A DNA stretch of 64,000 bases, taken from assembly GCA_903901015.1 (NCBI GenBank), contig CAIUPH010000095.1, positions 1 through 64,000 on the forward strand, given 5' to 3'. A program made the translations under genes and the position numbers. Shown here piece after piece: positions 26,808 to 36,301 of this stretch. The first letter of the stretch is position 1; every line of letters begins with the position of its first letter. The DNA comes from Candidatus Bathyarchaeota archaeon (GTDB taxonomy: Archaea; Thermoproteota; Bathyarchaeia; Bathyarchaeales; Bathycorpusculaceae). The notes below the pieces were generated by a model. The model searched no databases. It was not told the origin of the DNA and saw only the letters and a list, made by a program, of their open reading frames with translations.

Positions 26808-28475
26808 ATGTCTCAAGGTTCAGGAAACATTCCAGTTCTAGTATTAAAAGAAGGCACAGGCCGCTCGAATGGCCGCGAAGCACAAAGAAGCAACATCATG
26901 GCTGCAAAAACAGTGGCTGAAGCAGTAAAATCTACGCTCGGTCCATGCGGCATGGATAAAATGCTCGTTAACAGCATGGGCGACGTTGCAATAACCAACG
27001 ACGGTGCAACCATCATGAAGGAACTCGACGTTCAGCATCCAGCAGCAAAAATTCTCGTTGAAGTCGCAAAAGCCCAGGACAACGAAGTGGGCGACGGAAC
27101 AACAACCGCAGTCATCTTAGCCGGCGAATTGCTTGCGAAAGCTGAAAGCTTACTCGACAAGAACATTCACCCAACCGTCATCATTGAAGGTTACAAGAAG
27201 GCAAGTGAAAAAGCTCAGGAAATCCTGGAAAAAATCGCCATCCCCATCGCGTTTGAAGACGAGAAAACCCTGCGGGAAGTCGCAATCACATCCATATCCA
27301 GCAAAAGCATCAACGTTGCAGAAGACCATTTTGCCAAAATAATTGTTGAAGCCGTAAAGCAGGTTTCTGAGAAAGTTGACAAAAAATACGTTGCAGACAT
27401 TGACTTGATTAAAGTCGTTAAGAAACACGGTCAAAGCCTCGACGAAACCGAACTGGTCAAAGGCATGGTTCTAGACAAAGAAGTCGCAAGCTCAGGCATG
27501 CCAAAACTCATCGACGGCGCAAAAATCGCCTTGTTGAACGCTAAACTCGAAATCGAGAAAACCGAGTTCGACGCAAAAATCAACATCGAAAGCCCCGACC
27601 AAATGAAAAAGTTCCTCGATGAAGAAGAACGCATGCTAAAAGAAATGGTTACCACAATCACCAAGTCAGGCGCAAACGTGCTTTTCTGCGAGAAAGGCAT
27701 CGACGACATGGTGCTGCACTTCCTTGGTAAAGCAGGCGTTTTAGCAGTTAAAAGCGTCAGCAGCAGCGACATGGAAAAACTCAGCCGCGCAACCGGCGGC
27801 AGCGTCGGAGCAAGCGTAAAAGACCTAACCCCAGACGCACTTGGCAAAGCCAAACGCGTTGAAGAAGTCAAAATCGGCGACGACAAACTCATCTACATCC
27901 GCGACTGCAAAAACCCAAAAGCAGTAACCATCGTTATCCGCGGCGCATCCAAAAACGTCATCGACGAAGCAGAACGCTCATTGCACGACGGCTTATGCGT
28001 AGTCCGCAACGCAATCGAAGACGGCAAAATCGTCGCAGGCGGCGGCGCACCCGAAGCAGAACTCTCAAAGAACCTGCGCGCTTATGCAGTGAAAGTCGGC
28101 GGACGCGAACAACTAGCCGTTGAAGCCTTCGCAGACGCAGTCGAAGAAATCCCGTTGACCCTCGCCGAAAATGCAGGCTTAGACCCCATAGACATCATGG
28201 TAGCCCTAAGAGCCCAGCACGAGAAACCAAACAGCCAAACATTTGGCATCGACGTAACCACAGGTAAAATCATCGACATGTGCACCAAAATGATCATTGA
28301 ACCCCTCCGCGTCAAGCAGCAAGTCATCAAATCCGCAACTGAAGCCACAAACATGATACTGAAAATCGACGATTTAATCAGCATCAAAGGCGGCGGAAGC
28401 AAGATGCCACCTGGAATGGGAGGCATGGGCGGCGGCATGGGTGGAATGGGCGGTATGGGCGGAATGCCCTACTAA
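26808..28475 (+). CDS. thsA: Thermosome subunit (group II chaperonin)
   Basis: '[42 protein letters not shown]', '[15 protein letters not shown]', C-terminal GGM tail. Confidence 0.97.
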   Translation: MSQGSGNIPVLVLKEGTGRSNGREAQRSNIMAAKTVAEAVKSTLGPCGMDKMLVNSMGDVAITNDGATIMKELDVQHPAAKILVEVAKAQDNEVGDGTTTAVILAGELLAKAESLLDKNIHPTVIIEGYKKASEKAQEILEKIAIPIAFEDEKTLREVAITSISSKSINVAEDHFAKIIVEAVKQVSEKVDKKYVADIDLIKVVKKHGQSLDETELVKGMVLDKEVASSGMPKLIDGAKIALLNAKLEIEKTEFDAKINIESPDQMKKFLDEEERMLKEMVTTITKSGANVLFCEKGIDDMVLHFLGKAGVLAVKSVSSSDMEKLSRATGGSVGASVKDLTPDALGKAKRVEEVKIGDDKLIYIRDCKNPKAVTIVIRGASKNVIDEAERSLHDGLCVVRNAIEDGKIVAGGGAPEAELSKNLRAYAVKVGGREQLAVEAFADAVEEIPLTLAENAGLDPIDIMVALRAQHEKPNSQTFGIDVTTGKIIDMCTKMIIEPLRVKQQVIKSATEATNMILKIDDLISIKGGGSKMPPGMGGMGGGMGGMGGMGGMPY

Positions 28476-28490
28476 ACAGCCCCAAACTTC

Positions 28491-28530
28491 TTTTCTTTAT
28501 TTTATTTAATTTTAAAAAATGTTTTTTCCT
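28491..28530 (+). terminator. T-rich archaeal terminator after thermosome gene
   Basis: 'ttcttttctttattttatttaattttaaaaaatgtttttt' directly after the stop. Confidence 0.45.
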
Positions 28531-28560
28531 TCAGCTCCAAGTTTTATGCGGTCTCTTTTA

Positions 28561-28574
28561 AGTAAATTTATATG
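28561..28574 (+). promoter_or_regulatory. TATA box upstream of thyA
   Basis: 'agtaaatttatatg' about 40-50 nt before start at 28614; same AAATTTATAT core as thermosome. Confidence 0.5.
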
Positions 28575-28613
28575 CCAAACAGATAGCATATTCATTGTCC
28601 CGGAGACCTTGCT

Positions 28614-29342
28614 GTGAAACACATAAAAATTTCAGCGTTCGACTGCCCCGACGCATGGTTCAAAGCACAAAACGCAATCTGGCATGATGGCGACCCCTTC
28701 CAAGTCGGTTACGGCTCAGAAGTCACCGAGACAAAAAAACTTAACTTAACCATCGAAATCGATCATCCAGAAAATCGCCCGCTTGTCAGCGACAAAGCAC
28801 CATGCGACATGAAGTACGTGCAATGGTACGCCCTGACATATCTTTGGTGCGGCGAAGGCAAACAGGACGAAATCTACACTTACGGCAGCCGTCTTCGAGA
28901 ACCCGTTGACCAGGTGGAGCAAGCCATCAAAAACTATGTGAAGGAGCAGCGGGACCGCCAAGTCACGATGATTGTACGGTTGCCAGAGGACATCTACAAG
29001 ATTAACCCGAAAACCAAGGAGCGCCATGAACCGCCATGCCTCAGCTTAATCGACACGGAAATCCTCGACAACAAAATGCATTTAACCTGTTACTTCCGCA
29101 GCTGGGACGCCTACGCAGGTTTACCAGCTAACATTGCGGGACTGCAGATTTTTAATGAAGCGTTTGTGGCTGAAATCAATGAACGTGGCAACCTCAACTT
29201 GAAAACGGGCAAACTGATTTTCCACTCCAAAAACTGCCACATCTACCAGCGACAGTTCAACCTTGTTAAAGAACTGTTCGAACCCAAAGACAGTGCAAAG
29301 AGACTCGCGAAAACGATGGGTGAAACGGAGAAAGAAGAGTAG
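28614..29342 (+). CDS. thyA: Thymidylate synthase, archaeal ThyA type
   Basis: 'EPPCLSLIDTEI' (catalytic Cys) and 'CYFRSWDAYAGLPANIAGLQIFNEAF'. Confidence 0.82.
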   Translation: MKHIKISAFDCPDAWFKAQNAIWHDGDPFQVGYGSEVTETKKLNLTIEIDHPENRPLVSDKAPCDMKYVQWYALTYLWCGEGKQDEIYTYGSRLREPVDQVEQAIKNYVKEQRDRQVTMIVRLPEDIYKINPKTKERHEPPCLSLIDTEILDNKMHLTCYFRSWDAYAGLPANIAGLQIFNEAFVAEINERGNLNLKTGKLIFHSKNCHIYQRQFNLVKELFEPKDSAKRLAKTMGETEKEE

Positions 29343-29355
29343 TCGGCGAAGAATT

Positions 29356-29676
29356 TTGAGTGACAGATTAGTCCGCGTTGGCAAATGGGCTGAATTCAAG
29401 CGTCTGGTTGACGAGTTGAAACCCGAATCCATAGTCTACAACATCGAGCAAACGGGCATCTCAAAAACCCGCGAGTTCACCAGCCTGCGCCTCATCATCC
29501 CATCCAAGAACTATTATGTCTACGTGGATTTTCCCAAGGGCGAGGCGCTTAGAGAAACAGAAATCCCCATCCATGTGGATCCAAGCGGAACCCGTTGCAT
29601 CGAAGACAGCGATATACGCGCCTTCCTCAAAGGGCAGTTCAGCGAACTCCCAGTTTATTCTTACTGGATAACTTGA
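29356..29676 (+). CDS. Hypothetical protein
   Basis: TTG start after thyA; 'LVRVGKWAEFKRLVDELKPESIVYNIEQTG...YYVYVDFPKGEALRETEIPIH'. Confidence 0.6.
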   Translation: MSDRLVRVGKWAEFKRLVDELKPESIVYNIEQTGISKTREFTSLRLIIPSKNYYVYVDFPKGEALRETEIPIHVDPSGTRCIEDSDIRAFLKGQFSELPVYSYWIT

Positions 29677-31052
29677 CGGCTGAGTTTTTTTGTGGGGTAC
29701 CCAAGCGTTGTCCAAGCTGTCATGCCGCCCAGTACGTTGCTGACGTTTTTGAAGCCTTTGCGCTCCAGTGTGCTTGCGGCGATGCTGCTTCTTTTTCCCA
29801 CCGAACAAATGACCGCTAACGGTTTATCTCTTGAAAGAGAATCCGCGTGGTCGGGCAGGTCGGCGAAGAATATGCGTCTTGCACCCTCCACGGTGCCTTC
29901 TTCTTTCCACTCGTTTGGGGTTCTAACATCCACGAGCAGGGCTTCGTTTTTATCCAGTTTGTTTATGAGTTCGGTGACGGACAAGGTGCCGATGTGGTTT
30001 ATGGGGTTGCCGTTTTCCTGCCACTCCTCCATGCCGCCGCATAGGTAGCCGCATATGTTGTCGAATCCCATTCTGTGCAGGTAGACTGTGGCTTTTTCCA
30101 TGTCGGCGGGGCGTTCGTGGATGAAGATGATGTGTTGGTTGGTGTCCAGTAGCCAGCCCGTGTAGGCGCTGGTTCCCCCGAGCCAGAGGCTGAGGGCGTC
30201 GGGTATGTGTGAACCGGCATAGGCGTATGGCATCCTTGTGTCTATCACTATTACATTGGGCTGCTGCATCGTTTTTTCAAACTCCTTTAGCGACAAGGGT
30301 TTGGGCAGTGCAAGTTCTTTTAGCAGAGGTGGACCGTTGAGGTTGAGCTCTTCTATTCTGCGGAAGTACTTTGGCACAACGAATTCTTCGCCGAGCGCTT
30401 TCTGGATGAACTCTTCTTTGCCGAGTTGTAGGTAAGGATTCGTTTTTTTCTCGTAACCAATCGTGGTTGGCTCCTGTCCACTTATGTCGTGTCCGCAGAC
30501 GCTTCCCGCACCGTGAGCCGGGTAAACCAACATTTGGTCGCCAAGCGGCAAAAGTTTCTCGTGCAAGCTGCTATAGAGTTTTTCTGCTTGGGTTCGCTGG
30601 GCGGTTTTGCCGTAGAGGTCGGTTCTTCCCACTGAGCCAGCGATGAGGGTGTCGCCAGTGAAAACCATCAGTGCCTCAATGTTGTTGGGTGAGTAAACAA
30701 GGTAGCTTAATGACTCGTTGGTGTGTCCCGGCGTGTACAACGCTTTGATTTTGAGGTTGCCAACTTTTAAGATGTAGCCATCCGCCAATTTCAACTCGCC
30801 ATACTTGAAAGGCAAGGCGTCGCTGTGGCCGATTTCCGCGTTGGTCATGCTCTGCAGCTCCAGTGAGCCCGCCACGTAGTCTTCGTTATGGTGGGTTTCC
30901 AGAATGTATTTGATTTGTGCGCATTCCTTTTTGGCGAGTTGGGTGTAGATTTCGCAGTCGCGGCGGGGGTCGATGACGACGGCTTCTGCTTCGCTGGATA
31001 GGTAGTAGCTGTTGTGGGCCAAACCTTCGGATTTGATGGTTTTCAGTTTCAT
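29661..31052 (-). CDS. MBL-fold hydrolase fused to two rhodanese domains (persulfide dioxygenase-like)
   Basis: 'LETHHNEDYVAGSLEL', 'TPGHTNESLSYLV', 'FTGDTLIAGSVGRTDLYG', 'YPAHGAGSVCG'; rhodanese 2 has 'VICSVGKRSS'. Confidence 0.9.
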   Translation of the reverse strand: MKLKTIKSEGLAHNSYYLSSEAEAVVIDPRRDCEIYTQLAKKECAQIKYILETHHNEDYVAGSLELQSMTNAEIGHSDALPFKYGELKLADGYILKVGNLKIKALYTPGHTNESLSYLVYSPNNIEALMVFTGDTLIAGSVGRTDLYGKTAQRTQAEKLYSSLHEKLLPLGDQMLVYPAHGAGSVCGHDISGQEPTTIGYEKKTNPYLQLGKEEFIQKALGEEFVVPKYFRRIEELNLNGPPLLKELALPKPLSLKEFEKTMQQPNVIVIDTRMPYAYAGSHIPDALSLWLGGTSAYTGWLLDTNQHIIFIHERPADMEKATVYLHRMGFDNICGYLCGGMEEWQENGNPINHIGTLSVTELINKLDKNEALLVDVRTPNEWKEEGTVEGARRIFFADLPDHADSLSRDKPLAVICSVGKRSSIAASTLERKGFKNVSNVLGGMTAWTTLGYPTKKLSRQVIQ

Positions 31053-31211
31053 TTTTTTTTACCTCTCGTAAGCGATTAATTTTGTTTTTACATAAAACTA
31101 GTCTTTGATAATTACTATGAAGTGGGTAAGCGGATTTATTTCTTTCCAAACCGAATCCTGCCACGATTAACTCTTTATAGCGCAGAACGCCTAACGTAAA
31201 GAGGGAAGCTT

Positions 31212-31724
31212 ATGGGTCACAACATGGCAACGTGGAAACTGCTCGAAGACATGATGATTGAACTCAAAAAGAAAGGCGCTACCATTCCATCCAATGTCAT
31301 GGAGGATTTACGCGCAGCCAAATCGATGATTAAACTCTCTTGTATGAAGGGCAGCGGCGACTCCGTCCAGAAAGCCGAAGAATACCTTGCAAACGTCGAA
31401 GCCTTCGTGATAAATCAAGCCCAAACAACCTTCGACTCCCAAACCGCTGACCAATGGCTACGGCGATTGGAAGACGCTAACGCTGAAGTCTGCGAAGAAA
31501 CCGAAGCAGTGACCACTTTTGCAACGGGAGTTCCAAGAGACCAAAAATGGGTGCGCGTTGAACCCATCGCGAACCTGCCAAAACGGCGAATTGAGGAAAT
31601 CGCAAAAGACCAGAACCTCACGGTTAAATTGCAGCAGGATGGGCGACTGGTAGTTTACGGCAGTGCAGGAGACATTAAAGAATTCCTCAAAAAAATGACT
31701 GCTGAAACAGCGAAAACGCCTTAG
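31212..31724 (+). CDS. DUF2096-like archaeal protein
   Basis: 'TWKLLEDMMIELKKKGATIPSNVMEDLRAAKSMIKL'. Confidence 0.6.
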   Translation: MGHNMATWKLLEDMMIELKKKGATIPSNVMEDLRAAKSMIKLSCMKGSGDSVQKAEEYLANVEAFVINQAQTTFDSQTADQWLRRLEDANAEVCEETEAVTTFATGVPRDQKWVRVEPIANLPKRRIEEIAKDQNLTVKLQQDGRLVVYGSAGDIKEFLKKMTAETAKTP

Positions 31725-31814
31725 TCCATCCATATTGGCTGTTTAGGATTTGATGGTTTTGGTTTCGATATGTTTTTTATGTTAATTCGCTAGTGCACTG
31801 TTGAGGGAGCTGTT

Positions 31815-33053
31815 TTGGTGAAACTCAAAGGATTCCAAAAACTAACTTTAGTTGACGAAGCCCTGCAAACATGGTTTACTGCACTGCAAGTTGGCAAGCC
31901 AAAAGTGGTCACGGTGCCGCTTGGCGAAGCACTTGGACGCATTTTAGCTGAAGACTTCGTTGCCAACGAGTCGTTGCCCCGCTTCGACAAATCCGCGATG
32001 GATGGTTACGCGGTGAAAGCCGCTGATTTAGCTGGCGCTTCCCAATCTAAACCCGTGGTTCTAAAGTTAACTCAAGCAGACCAAGTTGAAGCTAAACAAG
32101 CCAAGCAAATCTGGACTGGACACCCCATTCCCAAGGGCGCAGACGCCGTCGTCATGCTTGAGAACACGCAGAAACACGGTGACGACTTGGAGGTTTGGGG
32201 TCAACTTGCGCCTTGGACAAACATATCCAAAGTCGGAGAAGACATCAAACAAGGCGACCTCTTAGTCAAGGCTGGCACACGTTTGAACCCGTATTCCATG
32301 GGGTTAGCCGCTGCTTTAGGGCACACCACATTGAAAGTTGCTGCCAAACCCAAAATCACAATCATCGCAACAGGCAACGAAATAACCGAAGTAGGCACCC
32401 AGCGTGCGAGCAACCAAATCTATGATTCAAACAAAACCATGGTTGCAGCCATGTGCCATGAACTCGGCGCAGAAACCACCGACCTTGGCATAGCCAAAGA
32501 CGACGTGGATGAGATTGCCAAAAAAATCAAGGACGCACTCAAAACCCACGACGCCGTAATCACCACCGGCGGTACGAGCGTTGGCGGATTCGACTTGGTG
32601 CCAGACGCTGTGAACAAGCTTGGGAAACCAGGCGTAATCGTTCATGGAGTTGCACTGCGCCCCGCAATGCCTACGGCGGTTGCCACGTTGGAGGGTAAGC
32701 CCGTTCTGATTCTGTCGGGCAATCCAGTGGCTGCAGTCATCGGGTTTGAAGTGTTCGGCAGACCACTCGTTTGCATGATGCTTGGAATGCCAAAAACCGA
32801 GCCACGCCCCATCGTCACCGCGAAACTGGCGCATAGAGTAACGAGTGCACTGGGAAGAAAAACCTATGTTCGAGTCCGCGTAGTTAACAAAAACGGCGAA
32901 CTCGTTGCGGAACCCGTCAGCGCGAAGGGTTCAGGCTCCATATCCACCATGACCATGAGCAATGGATACCTGATTGTCACAGAAAACCGCGAAGGCATTC
33001 TTGAAGGAGAAACCGTCACCATCCAAATGTTCGGCACAGTGGAGGAAGCATAA
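31815..33053 (+). CDS. moeA: Molybdopterin molybdenumtransferase MoeA (copy 1)
   Basis: 'LPRFDKSAMDGYAVKAADLAGA', 'TTGGTSVGGFDLVPDAV', 'LSGNPVAAVIGFEVF'. Confidence 0.93.
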   Translation: MVKLKGFQKLTLVDEALQTWFTALQVGKPKVVTVPLGEALGRILAEDFVANESLPRFDKSAMDGYAVKAADLAGASQSKPVVLKLTQADQVEAKQAKQIWTGHPIPKGADAVVMLENTQKHGDDLEVWGQLAPWTNISKVGEDIKQGDLLVKAGTRLNPYSMGLAAALGHTTLKVAAKPKITIIATGNEITEVGTQRASNQIYDSNKTMVAAMCHELGAETTDLGIAKDDVDEIAKKIKDALKTHDAVITTGGTSVGGFDLVPDAVNKLGKPGVIVHGVALRPAMPTAVATLEGKPVLILSGNPVAAVIGFEVFGRPLVCMMLGMPKTEPRPIVTAKLAHRVTSALGRKTYVRVRVVNKNGELVAEPVSAKGSGSISTMTMSNGYLIVTENREGILEGETVTIQMFGTVEEA

Positions 33054-34304
33054 ATGTTCCGTAAACTCATGACTTTTGAAGAAGCAAAAAGAACAGTTGA
33101 CTCCCAGTTTAAACCTTGGTTTCTGGGTGAAGAAGACGCCATGTTGCTGGAAGCCTACAACCGCGTGCTGAGCCAAAACATCGTTTCGACGTTGGATATT
33201 CCACCTTTTAACCGTTCCACCATGGATGGATACGCAGTTAAAGCCGAAGACACCGTGGGAGCAGACGAAAACATGCCTGCAATCCTGAACGTTTCGGGCG
33301 CCGTAAGCATCGGCGAGCAACCGCAGCTGAAAGTTGCGAAGGGCGAAGCAGCGGAAATCGTCACGGGCGCCGTGATTCCTGAGGGTGCAGACGCCGTCGT
33401 CATGGTTGAAGACACCGAACGCGAAGATAGCGAACTGCACGTTTTCACTGCTTTAACCGCCAGCGAGAACATCATGAAGAAGGGCTCAGACATCAAGAAC
33501 GGCGCAGTGGTGCTCCGGAAAGGGCAGGTGTTGGGTTCCAGCGAAATCGGGGTTTTGGCGGCTTTGGGCTTGAAAAGCGTGAAAGTCCTCAAGGTTCCCA
33601 TAGTTGCGGTGTTGTCCACGGGCGACGAAGTGGCTGAACTCGGCAAAGAGTTGCCCCCGGGAAAAATCTACGACATCAACGCCTACAGCCTATGCACAGC
33701 CGTCATGGAGAGCGGCGGAAAACCCGTTTACCTCGGCGTAGTTAAAGATGACAAAGCCGCGTTGACTAAAGCATTGCAAACAGCCCTTGCCAGCGCCGAC
33801 ATGTTGATAACTTCAGGCGGCGTCTCCGTCGGACCAAAAGACTACACAGCCCAAATCGTGGATTCCCTCGGGAAGCCGGGAATTGCGGTTTACGGTGTCG
33901 CGATGAAACCTGGCAAACCAATCACAATTGGGTTTGTGGGCGAGAAACCCGTGTTTTCGCTGCCTGGTAACCCGACTTCCGCGCTCTTGGGTTTCTACTT
34001 GTTTGCACGGCCTGTTTTGCAGCGATTATCTGGTCGCTCTGTTTCCCCTATGAAGATGATGCGGGCATTTGCGGGTTCAAAAATGTTCAGTGCTAAGGGC
34101 AGACGAACCTTCGTCATGGTCCGTTTAGAATTCGATACACAGTGCCGTTTGATTGCTGAACCAGTCGAGTTAGGTGCTTCGGGCGCAATTACTACGTTGG
34201 CTAATGCTGATGGGTTTGTGGAGATTGCTGAGAACGAGCAGTTCGTGGATGTGGACCAAGAGGTTGCGGTGCACCTTTTTCGCGGTTCCGCTGGCAGAAG
34301 TTAA
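33054..34304 (+). CDS. moeA: Molybdopterin molybdenumtransferase MoeA (copy 2)
   Basis: 'IPPFNRSTMDGYAVKAEDTVGA', 'TSGGVSVGPKDYTAQIV', 'LPGNPTSALLGFYLF'; starts directly after copy 1. Confidence 0.93.
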   Translation: MFRKLMTFEEAKRTVDSQFKPWFLGEEDAMLLEAYNRVLSQNIVSTLDIPPFNRSTMDGYAVKAEDTVGADENMPAILNVSGAVSIGEQPQLKVAKGEAAEIVTGAVIPEGADAVVMVEDTEREDSELHVFTALTASENIMKKGSDIKNGAVVLRKGQVLGSSEIGVLAALGLKSVKVLKVPIVAVLSTGDEVAELGKELPPGKIYDINAYSLCTAVMESGGKPVYLGVVKDDKAALTKALQTALASADMLITSGGVSVGPKDYTAQIVDSLGKPGIAVYGVAMKPGKPITIGFVGEKPVFSLPGNPTSALLGFYLFARPVLQRLSGRSVSPMKMMRAFAGSKMFSAKGRRTFVMVRLEFDTQCRLIAEPVELGASGAITTLANADGFVEIAENEQFVDVDQEVAVHLFRGSAGRS

Positions 34305-34648
34305 TCTTTTCTTTTCAGCATCAAAATCGCCGTGACTAACCACGTTAAAACCGCGTAGGCAAACATGCTGACTCCGACGAGCACATTGCTAAAGCCCGCT
34401 GAAAGCAGTGTGTCAAGGGCGAATACTGACGTCACGATTAGGACGATGGCGACTAACCATGGTGCCCAACCTCTCTTCGCGAAGAGGCTGTAGGCAGTTA
34501 TCAAACTCAAGATTGCGAGGAAACCTACGTGTGGCGGGTAGCTTGTCAGGGGCAGAAACGCCAAGAGAATGATGCCTGCGACTGCGTAGAAGCCTATGGA
34601 TGCCAGTTGGAGAGGGTTGAAACTTTTCATTTTGGATGCAAAGGACAC
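34301..34648 (-). CDS. Hypothetical membrane protein
   Basis: 115 aa with several TM helices; shares a TTAA stop overlap with moeA copy 2. Confidence 0.6.
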   Translation of the reverse strand: MSFASKMKSFNPLQLASIGFYAVAGIILLAFLPLTSYPPHVGFLAILSLITAYSLFAKRGWAPWLVAIVLIVTSVFALDTLLSAGFSNVLVGVSMFAYAVLTWLVTAILMLKRKD

Positions 34649-34732
34649 AGTTGTTCGCCTTAACCTTATGCTGTATGGGTATAATTAATAAATTTAATGT
34701 ATTTAGACGGCCAGAGAGTTTCGAGCAGCAGC

Positions 34733-34944
34733 CAAAGGGCTTCTTTTTGCGACCTACCCCTCTATTGTTTCAACATAGAACCACTATTTGGATCCGAGCT
34801 CTGTGCATAATTCGGTTTTGTGTTTTCTTTACTGTTTAACTTTCCTGATGGGCAACTTTAGAGTAACAGTAAAAAAGCAACAAACCACCCAAAAACAGAA
34901 TACAGCACACCCCTCAGATCCAAATAGGTTGGTGCAGCCCTTTG
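34733..34944. repeat. Long imperfect palindrome
   Basis: Arms 34784-34836 and 34865-34927: exact 11-bp CTATTTGGATC/GATCCAAATAG and 9-bp TTTACTGTT/AACAGTAAA; outer 9-bp CAAAGGGCT (34733)/AGCCCTTTG (34936). Confidence 0.65.
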
Positions 34945-34993
34945 TCTGTCGGTTAACGTTTGGGTTCTTATATTTTAGCTTGCATAATTAGTT

Positions 34994-35584
34994 TTGAGGT
35001 TTGAGTGTTTGGCTAAAGCGTCGGAAATGGTGGTTCTAACGATTGGGCACTCTACCCGCACGCTCGAAGAATTCGTTGAGCTACTCGAAATCTACGGCGT
35101 CACATTAGTGATTGACGTCCGCACGGTTCCCCGTTCGCGTCACAACCCCCAGTTCAACAAAGAAACCCTCCCCGTCAGCCTCAAACACTACGGCGTCCGC
35201 TACATACACATGCCCGAAATCGGCGGCTTAAGACACCCCAAACACGAATCCGTTAACCTCGCCTGGCAAAACAGCGGGTTCCGAGGCTACGCCGACTACA
35301 TGCAGACCCAGGAATTCACAGATAATCTGCTCAAAATCGTGGCACTGGCACGGCAAAACCGCTTAGCATTGATGTGCGCGGAAGCGTTGCCCTGGCGGTG
35401 CCACCGAAACCTCTTATCCGACGCCCTCGTGGTACGGCACATAAAAGTGGAACACATCATAAGCAAAACCAGCACCATGAACCACACCCTCAACGAACTG
35501 GCGCAGGTGCAAGGAACAAAAATTACGTATCCACTATTCACTAAAGAGTCGCCTCAACGGACGCTTGGGGATTTTGGTAGTTAA
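34994..35584 (+). CDS. DUF488 family protein
   Basis: 'VLTIGHSTRTLEEFVELLEIYGVTLVIDVRTVPRSRHNPQFN', 'LALMCAEALPWRCHRNLLSDAL'. Confidence 0.9.
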   Translation: MRFECLAKASEMVVLTIGHSTRTLEEFVELLEIYGVTLVIDVRTVPRSRHNPQFNKETLPVSLKHYGVRYIHMPEIGGLRHPKHESVNLAWQNSGFRGYADYMQTQEFTDNLLKIVALARQNRLALMCAEALPWRCHRNLLSDALVVRHIKVEHIISKTSTMNHTLNELAQVQGTKITYPLFTKESPQRTLGDFGS

Positions 35585-35646
35585 CCCCTTTTTTTGCACT
35601 GTTGCCGCTGAAAACCTTACAAAACTGGCATTTTGCACTTGAAAAA

Positions 35647-35877
35647 TCAACTAGGTGTACTAGGTGTTTTTGGCGTTTCGTTTGACTCCATAATGCTTTT
35701 GGCTATTTCAGTTATGATTATCGCAACCACGTTTGCTGCTATCACTCCCGCTAACGCAAACAATCCTATCCATATGGAGATACCTTCTGCTGGATGTGCT
35801 ATGGGGGTAACGTAGACTCCTAGGAATGCGCCAATTAGCGAAATGAATAGGGCGGTGAATTTGTGGTTTATGGGTAT
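35647..35877 (-). CDS. Small membrane protein without canonical start (about 76 aa), not in ORF track
   Basis: Minus frame: 'IPINHKFTALFISLIGAFLGVYVTPIAHPAEGISIWIGLFALAGVIAANVVAIIITEIAKSIMESNETPKTPSTPS*'. Confidence 0.45.
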   Translation of the reverse strand: MPINHKFTALFISLIGAFLGVYVTPIAHPAEGISIWIGLFALAGVIAANVVAIIITEIAKSIMESNETPKTPSTPS

Positions 35878-35953
35878 GCACCTTTCTTAGATGAGTGGAG
35901 TGGGGGTTCTTTTATGTTTCTTGGGGATTTTGGGTGCTGGGTGGGTTTTGGGT

Positions 35954-35967
35954 AAATTTATATATTT
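35954..35967 (+). promoter_or_regulatory. TATA box of DUF3796-like/XRE cassette
   Basis: 'aaatttatatattt' immediately before the tandem repeats. Confidence 0.55.
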
Positions 35968-35968
35968 A

Positions 35969-36000
35969 GTTAGAAATAGATAACGTTAGAAATACATAAC
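35969..36000 (+). repeat. Two tandem 16-bp repeats, putative operator
   Basis: GTTAGAAATAGATAAC GTTAGAAATACATAAC (15/16 identical), abutting, 2 nt after the TATA box. Confidence 0.75.
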
Positions 36001-36016
36001 ATTGAAGTGTTGGTTA

Positions 36017-36301
36017 ATGAAAAAAATCCAAGCCAAACTCTCAATCCAAAACACACACCAATACGGAACACGCGGGATACGAAAAGCACTGTCCGGATTC
36101 CCCGGCTTCTTTGGTTTCTTAGGATTTGAAGCCTTTCGAGCATTCCCCAATTATAATGCATGGTACCTGTTTTTCTTCTGTTTTTTCGTCATTTTTTCGG
36201 AATTCAGACAGTGGAAAGACAACCTCAAATGGCTCGGTCTTTTAGGCTTAATTGGCTTAATTGCGGCTCCGCTTGCGCTTGTCGGCGTAATTAAGGTGTG
36301 A
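36017..36301 (+). CDS. DUF3796-like membrane protein
   Basis: 'FPGFFGFLGFEAFRAFPNYNAWYLFFFCFFVIFSEFR'. Confidence 0.6.
   Translation: MKKIQAKLSIQNTHQYGTRGIRKALSGFPGFFGFLGFEAFRAFPNYNAWYLFFFCFFVIFSEFRQWKDNLKWLGLLGLIGLIAAPLALVGVIKV

Noticed and set aside
28418-28475. GGC/ATG-rich repeat at the end of the thermosome gene
   Set aside because: Standard GGM-rich C-terminal tail of group II chaperonins.
34789-34800. GGATCCGAGCTC resembling a cloning-vector polylinker
   Set aside because: Neighbouring sequence does not continue as a known polylinker and the motif lies inside the natural palindrome arms; chance occurrence is plausible.
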